From Thauera linaloolentis 47Lol = DSM 12138 (GTDB taxonomy: Bacteria; Pseudomonadota; Gammaproteobacteria; Burkholderiales; Rhodocyclaceae), in NCBI RefSeq assembly GCF_000310205.1, contig NZ_AMXE01000003.1, positions 1 to 64,000 of the forward strand: DNA of 64,000 nucleotides, read 5' to 3'. Positions within the stretch are counted from its first letter, which is position 1. Every line of letters starts with the position of its first letter. The notes below the pieces were generated by a model. It was not told where the DNA came from. It did no database searches and saw only the letters and a program-made list of their open reading frames with translations. This document shows, piece by piece, positions 61,489 through 64,000 of the stretch. The position numbers were made by a program, and so were the translations under genes.

Positions 61489-61663
61489 GACTGCGTTGTA
61501 GCCAGCCTATGCGGGGCAGGCAGCGCAGGCTGCCGAATTCCGGACTCCGCCACATCCCAGCCAGCCATCAACGTGGCGCGTGCACGTATCGGGTACGCAT
61601 TCCTCTTCTCTTTTCGATGCGATGTCCGTGCGTCTCCGGCGCGGGTATCGACCAGGGAATCCA

Positions 61664-64000
61664 ATGAAAGACAATAGAAGGCAAGGGCGCGTCCAGGTGC
61701 CGGCATACGCTCGCGTGTGCCACGCGATTGCTGCGCTGGCGGCTGCGCTGGCCACCGTTTCTCCGGTGTCAGCGCAGGAGCACGAGCATGATCATTCACA
61801 TGCGCATCAGCCCGGACAAGGGCAAATGCGGACCTTCGAGTTCGACATCCCGGCCCAGGACCTGAACACGGCATTGCAGGCGTTCGCCGCGCAGGCGCCC
61901 GCGCATCTCCGGCTGGTGTACGACGAGCGTTCGTTGGCCGGCAAGCGCGCGAGCGCCCTGCGAGGGGCGCACAATCCCCGTGTCGCCCTGATGCGCCTGC
62001 TCGAAGGCAGCGGCCTGACCATCGTCAGTGCGCGGCAGGGCGTGATCACGATCGGGGATCCGGCGACGGCCGGAGAAGCCCTTCCCGCCGCCGATCCGGG
62101 GGCGCCGGACGGGCATTCCCGGGCGTCCGGCATGGCGCCGATGGCGTCAGGGCCTGTGGGGGAAGAAGGCAGCGCGCTGCCACCCATCAGGGTCACGGCC
62201 CGGCCCTTGTCGGAACTGACCGAAAACAGCGACTCGTACACGCCGGCACGGGTTGGCGTGGGCGCCAAGACGGCGCAATCGTTGCGCGAGATTCCCCGTT
62301 CGATTTCCGTATTGACGCGGCAGCAGTTGGAAGACCAGGGCATCCATTCGCTGAACGAGGCGCTGGAACAACTGCCAGGCGTGACCATCGAGCCGAATGG
62401 CCAGTGGTCGGCTGAAAGCTGGTATTCGCGCGGCTTCGAGATCACGAACATCCTGGTCGACGGCAGCATGGTCCGGGAAAAAGACTCGATGGACAGTTCC
62501 GTCAATGCCGCGCTCGCCATGTATGACAGCGTGCAGTTGCTGCGCGGCCCGGACAGCCTGTTCTCCGGCAACGGCGAGCCATCGGGCAGCATCAACCTCG
62601 TCCGCAAGCGGCCCTTGCACGCGTTCCAGGCAAAAGCGACGCTCGCGGCGGGCTCGTGGGACAACTACCGGGGCGAATTCGACATCAGCAGCCCCTTGAC
62701 CGCTTCCGGCAACGTACGGGGCCGGGTCGTGGCGTCGTACAACGACACCCAGAAATTCTGGGACAACGCAGACCGCCACAACCACATGGTCTACGGCGTA
62801 CTGGACATCGACCTGACGCACGACACCACTCTGACGCTGGGCGCCAGCAGGGACAGGAAGTCCGGCAGCGGGCGGGACTCGGCGCCGCCCGGATTGCCGC
62901 GCTACAGCAACGGCGACCCGCTGCCGCTGTCGAGAAGCCAGGGCTCGCCCGCGTACGACTACCGCAACAGCGAGGCGGAAAACTACTTTGCCCGCCTGGA
63001 GCATGCCTTTTCAGCGCAGTGGAAGCTGAAGGCGGGCGTGTCGCGGACCGAATCTTCCAGCGACATCCGCTTCGCGCACTACAACGGCGCGGTGACCCCG
63101 GGCACGACGACCGGAACGCAGATGATGGTGCGGGCCGGCAACTCGACCAGCCGCTCCGACAGCGTCGACGTCAATGTCGGCGGCAGCTTCGGCTGGCTCG
63201 GACGGGAGCACAGCCTGGTTTTCGGGGCGGACTACCTGCACACCGAGAACGACAATAACCGCGGGCCGCAGATGTTCGCCAATGGCGCGGGCTTCGTCCC
63301 GATCGACTGGGCGACCTTCGATCCGGACCATCCGCCGGTGCTCGGCCCCTGGCGGGCACAGAACATCCAGCGCTACGAAACGGATCGGAAAGGCGTGTAT
63401 GGCTATGGCAAGTTCCAGATCCACGGTCCGCTCAAATTCGTGCTCGGCGGGCGCTATTCCAGCTATGAAAGCCGCAACTACGGCGGCGTCAGCGAGATAC
63501 TGAACCAGAAGCAGGATGGCGACGACACTTTCACGCCCTATTACGCGCTGGTCTACGATTTCGACAGGCAATGGACGGCTTATCTGACGATGGCGAAGAG
63601 CATCGAGGACCAAAGCCACTACTACACGGCGAGCTATCAGCCGCTGTCCGAAGTCAGCGGCACGAGCTGGGAGCTGGGCATGAAGGGCGAGTTGTTGGAG
63701 GGCATGCTCAACACCAACCTGACGCTGTATCAGGCCAGGCGCAAGCATCTCGCGGTCAAACTCTTCGATGACCCGAACTTCGACGATGACGGACTCGATT
63801 GCTGCTATGCGGGCGACGGCAAGTTTCTTTCGCGCGGGGTCGAGATCGATGTCAGCGGTGAGTTGACGCCCAACCTGCAGATCAATGCGGGCTACACCTA
63901 CGACGACAACAAGACGGACTACGGGGCGAACGACGGCAACCGCTACGCGAGCTACACGCCAAAGCACACCTTGCGCCTGTGGGCCGCCTATCGCCTGGAC
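61664..64000 (+). CDS. TonB-dependent siderophore receptor, STN-type, 3' truncated by window
   Basis: The frame is open from the ATG at 61664 to the last base (779 codons, no stop). The signal peptide ends near SPVSAQ (about 38). Next comes a His-rich stretch, EHEHDHSHAH (about 39-48), then an STN signalling domain (about 56-110), a plug (LREIPRSISVLTRQQLEDQG; VQLLRGPDSLFSGNGEPSGS), and most of the barrel. It is expected to import a ferric siderophore. No sigma or anti-sigma gene lies upstream, so its signalling partner, if any, must be downstream or elsewhere. A CC pair (DCCYAG) sits in a barrel loop. Confidence 0.92.
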   Translation, partial: MKDNRRQGRVQVPAYARVCHAIAALAAALATVSPVSAQEHEHDHSHAHQPGQGQMRTFEFDIPAQDLNTALQAFAAQAPAHLRLVYDERSLAGKRASALRGAHNPRVALMRLLEGSGLTIVSARQGVITIGDPATAGEALPAADPGAPDGHSRASGMAPMASGPVGEEGSALPPIRVTARPLSELTENSDSYTPARVGVGAKTAQSLREIPRSISVLTRQQLEDQGIHSLNEALEQLPGVTIEPNGQWSAESWYSRGFEITNILVDGSMVREKDSMDSSVNAALAMYDSVQLLRGPDSLFSGNGEPSGSINLVRKRPLHAFQAKATLAAGSWDNYRGEFDISSPLTASGNVRGRVVASYNDTQKFWDNADRHNHMVYGVLDIDLTHDTTLTLGASRDRKSGSGRDSAPPGLPRYSNGDPLPLSRSQGSPAYDYRNSEAENYFARLEHAFSAQWKLKAGVSRTESSSDIRFAHYNGAVTPGTTTGTQMMVRAGNSTSRSDSVDVNVGGSFGWLGREHSLVFGADYLHTENDNNRGPQMFANGAGFVPIDWATFDPDHPPVLGPWRAQNIQRYETDRKGVYGYGKFQIHGPLKFVLGGRYSSYESRNYGGVSEILNQKQDGDDTFTPYYALVYDFDRQWTAYLTMAKSIEDQSHYYTASYQPLSEVSGTSWELGMKGELLEGMLNTNLTLYQARRKHLAVKLFDDPNFDDDGLDCCYAGDGKFLSRGVEIDVSGELTPNLQINAGYTYDDNKTDYGANDGNRYASYTPKHTLRLWAAYRLD

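Noticed and set aside
61438..61677. 79-codon frame ahead of the second receptor
   Set aside because: It starts before the Fur-box promoter, overlaps the receptor start and has no ribosome site or recognisable product.

Overview
The window is a GC-rich (roughly 65-68% by eye), densely coded piece of a betaproteobacterial chromosome, most likely from Rhodocyclales (Thauera/Azoarcus/Zoogloeaceae type). The evidence is the gene content and order: dnaX-ybaB-recR, petABC-sspA-sspB, argH-algZ-algR next to ppc and hemCDXY, purH-purD, dusB-fis, and lptD-surA-pdxA-rsmA. No phage, insertion sequence, CRISPR array or plasmid gene is seen. The assignment is inference from synteny, not from a database search.

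Layout. 1-6.4 kb: the end of dnaX, ybaB and recR; the cytochrome bc1 operon; a strong terminator; then sspA, sspB and a bacteriohemerythrin. 6.5-12.8 kb: a D-amino-acid dehydrogenase, class I fructose bisphosphatase, a TamA-like outer-membrane protein (no tamB beside it), a DUF938 methyltransferase and a secreted glycoside hydrolase. 13.0-20.1 kb: groES-groEL behind a sigma-32-type promoter plus a perfect CIRCE operator, a TctD/TctE-like two-component pair, and the yjcH-actP acetate uptake operon behind an FNR/CRP-type box. 20.1-24.3 kb: tRNA-Phe, hemA, prfA, prmC, grxD.

24.2-29.4 kb is the most unusual part. One operon on the minus strand with overlapping genes encodes a small protein with a twin-arginine signal, a PqqD-like peptide-binding protein, an HprK-related kinase and a NTP_transf_5 nucleotidyltransferase. 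It looks like a peptide- or protein-modification system that acts before Tat export. Upstream on the same strand are a fructosamine-kinase-like gene and a Ser/Thr kinase fused to a cyclic-nucleotide-binding domain, both directly behind argH.

30.9-46.2 kb: algZ-algR, ppc, the haem genes hemC, hemD, hemX, hemY and hemF (with hemA earlier in the window, a large share of the haem pathway), arsC, yegP, purD, purH and dusB-fis. 46.3-50.1 kb: a single polypeptide that joins an ECF sigma factor to a FecR-type transmembrane anti-sigma domain (IutY-like), followed by its probable partner, a TonB-dependent siderophore receptor with a signalling domain. A Fur-like half-site lies in the promoter of the fused gene. 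50.2-55.2 kb: toxin-antitoxin remnants, a UbiH-family hydroxylase, pepP, an HTH antitoxin remnant, and the murU-amgK peptidoglycan recycling pair. 55.3-61.0 kb: lptD, surA, pdxA, rsmA. 61.1 kb to the end: a small DUF2892 membrane protein and a second Fur-box-preceded TonB-dependent receptor, cut by the window edge, with a histidine-rich N-terminus.

Taken together the window is mainly core metabolism (respiration, haem, purines, envelope assembly) with two accessory themes: iron uptake with cell-surface signalling, and a compact set of unusual kinases and a nucleotidyltransferase with a candidate exported substrate.
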